Assembly (NCBI GenBank): GCA_002405755.1
Contig: DHMK01000056.1
Coordinates: 1-8,218 of the forward strand
DNA: 8,218 nucleotides
DNA from: Clostridiales bacterium UBA4644
GTDB taxonomy: Bacteria > Bacillota > Clostridia > Oscillospirales > Butyricicoccaceae
Direction: 5' to 3'
The notes below the pieces were generated by a model. That model was not told where the DNA came from, made no database searches, and saw nothing but the letters and a program-made list of their open reading frames with translations. Shown here in pieces: positions 5,883 through 8,218 of the stretch. How positions within the stretch are numbered: position 1 is the first letter of the stretch; each line of letters starts with the position of its first letter. The translations under genes and the position numbers were made by a program.

Positions 5883-7172
5883 ATGAAAAAGCTCATCGCG
5901 CTGCTGCTGTCTCTGATGATGATGGCCGGAATGTGCTCCGCCTTTGCGGAGGGCGATCTGGTGCTGATCTCCGCCAAGGATCCCCTGCCCGTGGACGCCG
6001 CCGCTCAGGAGGTGACCCTGCGCATCGAGGGCGCCGCCAAAAACCTGTATTACGGCAAGGTCGCCCTGCAGGAGAACGACACCGTCCTCACCCTGCTGGA
6101 GCGGGTCCTGAAGGACGCCAAGCTCACCTACACCGTTACCGACAGCTCCTACGGCGGGAAATACCTCTCCGAGCTGGCCGGCGAAAAGGAAGCCGCCTTT
6201 GGCGGCTATGACGGCTGGATGTATACCGTCAACGGCGAGATGCCCATGGATACCATCGACGCCCACGCCCTCAAGGCCGGCGACAGCGTTCTGCTGTATT
6301 TCGGCGATATGAGCATCCTGCAGCCCATCGTGACCGTCATCCGCACGGACGCTTCCGTGGTCCTGAAGGTGGAGGCCGACGTGACCACCTACGACGAGCA
6401 GTGGAACCCCACCACCACCCGTCAGCCCATCGCCCAGGCCAAGCTCACCGTGGACGGCGCGGACTATACCACCGATGAAGCCGGCCAGGTGACCCTCTCT
6501 GCCGAGACCGCCGCCAAGGACGCCGTCTCCTTCCAGATCGCCAAGAGCACCGAGGCCGGTCTGACCCAGGTGGTCCGCTTCGCTCCCGACTATCAGCTGC
6601 AGCTGAAGGCGGAGGAAAAGCCCCTGTCCTTCTCCGACGTGACTGAGAACGACTGGTACTACACCGCCGTTATGGCCATGGCGGAAAAGAAGGCCGTCAA
6701 CGGCTATTCCGACGGCGCTTTCCGTCCCAACAACAATATCTCCCGCGCTGAGGTGGCCGTCATCCTGTACCGTCTGGCCGGCTCTCCCGAAACGGAAGCC
6801 GCCGCCTTCTTCTTTGATGTGAAGGCGGAGGACTGGTGCGCCAAGGAGGTCGCCTGGGCCGCCAAGGAGGGCATCGTCAACGGCAAGGGCAACGGGAAAT
6901 TCGATCCCAACGCCAATATCACCCGGCAGGATCTTGCCCTCATGCTCAGCCGCTTTGTGGAAAAGGTCCTGAAGAAGACCCTGCCCGAGACCGCCGAGGC
7001 CCCTGCCTTTGCCGATAACGCCGACATCGCCGCTTACGCCTCCGAGGCCGTCTACCAGCTGCAGAAGGCGGGCATCGTCTCCGGCATCAACGGCCGCTTC
7101 CTCCCGTTGGAGTGCGCCAACCGCGCCGTCGCCTGCCAGATGCTGGACAATCTGCTGAAGGCCGCCGCCTGA
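5883..7172 (+). CDS. Secreted DUF4430-like protein with three C-terminal SLH domains
   Basis: Exported cell-surface protein of 429 aa. A signal peptide is clear: KK at 2-3, a hydrophobic core at 4-17, and a likely cleavage after AFA (20-22). The segment of about 42-142 resembles DUF4430 (the domain also seen in transcobalamin-like proteins), with TVLTLLERV (67-75), GGYDGWMYTVNG (107-118) and LKAGDSVLLYFGD (130-142). Residues of about 148-240 look like an Ig-like or carboxypeptidase-regulatory-like beta domain (LTVDGADYTTDEAGQ at 188-202). Three SLH repeats follow: about 248-299 (core NGYSDGAFRPNNNISRAE), 308-358 (GKFDPNANITRQD) and 376-426 (NGRFLPLECANRA, with the TR motif changed). SLH triplets bind pyruvylated secondary wall polymer. 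The ligand of the DUF4430 part is unknown; no cobalamin transport genes are nearby. Codon use is strongly GC-ending and rich in GCC, consistent with high expression. Confidence 0.92.
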   Translation: MKKLIALLLSLMMMAGMCSAFAEGDLVLISAKDPLPVDAAAQEVTLRIEGAAKNLYYGKVALQENDTVLTLLERVLKDAKLTYTVTDSSYGGKYLSELAGEKEAAFGGYDGWMYTVNGEMPMDTIDAHALKAGDSVLLYFGDMSILQPIVTVIRTDASVVLKVEADVTTYDEQWNPTTTRQPIAQAKLTVDGADYTTDEAGQVTLSAETAAKDAVSFQIAKSTEAGLTQVVRFAPDYQLQLKAEEKPLSFSDVTENDWYYTAVMAMAEKKAVNGYSDGAFRPNNNISRAEVAVILYRLAGSPETEAAAFFFDVKAEDWCAKEVAWAAKEGIVNGKGNGKFDPNANITRQDLALMLSRFVEKVLKKTLPETAEAPAFADNADIAAYASEAVYQLQKAGIVSGINGRFLPLECANRAVACQMLDNLLKAAA

Positions 7173-7207
7173 CCGGCTGCGCGCCCCGCGATCCCTGATC
7201 ATCCTTT

Positions 7208-7241
7208 CATGGGAGCCTTTTGGCTCCCATGATTTCTTTTT
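7208..7241 (+). terminator. Intrinsic terminator of DUF4430-SLH gene
   Basis: CATGGGAGCC (7208-7217), a TTTT loop and GGCTCCCATG (7222-7231) form a perfect 10-bp stem, extendable by one T-A pair, followed by ATTTCTTTTT. There is no T run for the opposite strand, so it acts only on plus-strand transcription. Confidence 0.95.
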
Positions 7242-7276
7242 GGGGGAGATTTTTTGGCTTCTTTGGTGATTCTTCC

Positions 7277-7305
7277 TTGACAGCGGCTTGCGAAAGCTAT
7301 AGAAT
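7277..7305 (+). promoter_or_regulatory. Sigma-A-type promoter of rny
   Basis: A perfect -35 box TTGACA (7277-7282), a 17-base spacer and TAGAAT (7300-7305) form a near-consensus promoter. Transcription would begin near 7312, leaving a leader of about 65 bases. Confidence 0.88.
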
Positions 7306-7377
7306 ATAAGATAGCGTGGCTTGGTATGCCATTTTTTTGCACCCCGGCCCGCTTATCAAATCAGGAGGAATCGTGTA

Positions 7378-8218
7378 ATGATACCAACCTATGTCTGGAT
7401 CATTGCTTTATTGGTTGTCGCCGCCGCAGGTATTTTTGCAGGCTATTTTTATCGGAAAAAAGTTGCAGAAAAAGAGATCGGCAGTGCCGAGGATGAAGCA
7501 AAAAAGATCATCAACAGCGCCATCAAGACCGCAGAAGCCAAAAAACGTGAAGCCGTCGTAGAAGCCCGGGAGGAGATCTTCCGCGCCCGGACCGAAAACG
7601 AAAAGGAATGTAAGGAGCGCCGCGCCGAAGTCCAGAAGCAGGAGCGCCGCATCCAGCAGAAGGAGGAGGCCATCGACCGGAAGTATGAAAACGTCGAGGC
7701 CAAGGAGGAAAAGCTCAACCAGAAGCTGAAGCAGCTGGAGGAGCAGAAGGAGGAGGTCGCCACCATCAAAAAGGGCCAGCTGGAGATGCTGGAAAAGATC
7801 TCCGGCCTGACCGTTGAGGAGGCCAAGGCCCATCTGGTCTCCCTGGTGGAGACGGAGGCCCGCCACGACGCCGCCCTGAAGCTGAAGGAGATCGAGCGCC
7901 AGCTGAAGGACGAGGCGGATTCCCGCGCCCGGGAGGTCATCGCCACCGCCATCCAGCGGTGCGCCGCCGACCATGCCAGCGAAGCCACCGTTTCCGTGGT
8001 GCCCCTGCCCAACGACGAGATGAAGGGCCGCATCATCGGCCGCGAGGGCCGCAATATCCGCACACTGGAGACGCTGACCGGCGTGGATCTGATCATCGAC
8101 GACACCCCCGAGGCCATCACCCTGTCCAGCTTTGACCCGGTGCGCCGGGAGGTGGCCCGGATCTCTCTGGAAAAGCTCATCACCGACGGCCGCATCCATC
8201 CCGCCCGCATCGAGGAGA
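7378..8218 (+). CDS. rny: Ribonuclease Y (3' end cut by window edge)
   Basis: Membrane-anchored endoribonuclease that starts mRNA turnover in Firmicutes and organises the degradosome-like network. The first 280 residues are visible; the full protein is about 510-520 aa. There is one N-terminal transmembrane helix (about 5-24, IIALLVVAAAGIFAGYF), then a long charged coiled coil (about 28-175, rich in E, K, R and Q), then a KH domain starting near 205 with the GxxG-type motif GRIIGREGRNIR (217-228) and ETLTGVDLIIDDTPEAI (231-247), which is diagnostic of the family. The catalytic HD domain lies beyond the window. Start: ATG 7378 follows AGGAGG (7363-7368) by 9 bases. The first 60 or so codons use more A and T than the rest, as is common near strong starts. 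It has its own promoter. Confidence 0.97.
   Translation, partial: MIPTYVWIIALLVVAAAGIFAGYFYRKKVAEKEIGSAEDEAKKIINSAIKTAEAKKREAVVEAREEIFRARTENEKECKERRAEVQKQERRIQQKEEAIDRKYENVEAKEEKLNQKLKQLEEQKEEVATIKKGQLEMLEKISGLTVEEAKAHLVSLVETEARHDAALKLKEIERQLKDEADSRAREVIATAIQRCAADHASEATVSVVPLPNDEMKGRIIGREGRNIRTLETLTGVDLIIDDTPEAITLSSFDPVRREVARISLEKLITDGRIHPARIEE

Larger units (their letters stand above)
7173..7377. other. Intergenic region between SLH gene and rny
   Basis: It contains the terminator of the SLH gene (7208-7241), the rny promoter (7277-7305) and a 72-base rny leader. It is visibly richer in A and T than the surrounding genes. No small ORF with a credible ribosome binding site was seen. Confidence 0.8.

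Noticed and set aside
5916..5939. Lipobox at Cys18 of the SLH protein
   Set aside because: The residue before Cys is Met and not Gly, Ala or Ser; the AFA site four residues later fits signal peptidase I.
4481..5977. Long minus-strand open frame opposite the flippase gene
   Set aside because: The product is Gln-, Gly- and His-rich and low in complexity, it crosses two genes and a promoter, and it has no plausible ribosome binding site.
5829..7202. Long minus-strand open frame opposite the SLH gene
   Set aside because: It is the complement of a well-supported secreted protein. Its Gly- and His-rich translation reflects reverse codons, not a protein family.
7408..8210. Two minus-strand open frames opposite rny
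   Set aside because: Leu-rich and Ser-rich translations are the reverse complement of coiled-coil codons (GAG, AAG, CAG).

Overview
The window looks like chromosomal DNA of a GC-rich, low-GC-ancestry Gram-positive anaerobe, most likely a clostridial Oscillospiraceae-type gut bacterium. The signs are a T-box riboswitch before a tRNA synthetase gene, RNase Y, S-layer homology (SLH) domains, strong purine-rich ribosome binding sites, canonical TTGACA/TATAAT-like promoters, and a strong G/C bias at third codon positions. The taxonomic call is an inference; no 16S or other marker is present.

Layout. From the left edge to 1343, on the minus strand, lies the 5' part of thrS (threonyl-tRNA synthetase, a form without the N-terminal TGS domain). 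It is preceded by its promoter and a full T-box leader with an ACC (Thr) specifier, an antiterminator and a competing terminator (1386-1654). A divergent promoter at 1709-1737 drives a plus-strand cluster of three genes: a NodB/CE4-type polysaccharide deacetylase with C-terminal SLH-like repeats and no export signal (1781-3019), an ATP-grasp ligase overlapping it by 13 bases (3007-4170), and a MurJ/MviN-fold flippase (4202-5746). An inverted repeat (1681-1698) sits between the two divergent promoters.

A separately promoted gene follows (5883-7172). It encodes a secreted protein with a DUF4430-like domain, an Ig-like middle region and three SLH repeats, and ends in a strong intrinsic terminator (7208-7241). 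The window closes with its own promoter and the 5' two thirds or so of a gene for ribonuclease Y (rny, 7378 to the right edge).

How the genes may work together. thrS and rny are housekeeping genes at the two ends. The middle three genes look like one transcription unit. A deacetylase can expose an amine on a sugar, an ATP-grasp enzyme can join a carboxylate to an amine, and a MurJ-fold transporter can flip a lipid-linked glycan. The order therefore suggests a small pathway that makes, decorates and exports a cell-envelope glycan. That pathway is my inference and is the most interesting point in the window. The flippase lacks several charged residues that MurJ uses for lipid II, which fits a different substrate. 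The SLH protein downstream is also a cell-surface protein, but has its own promoter.
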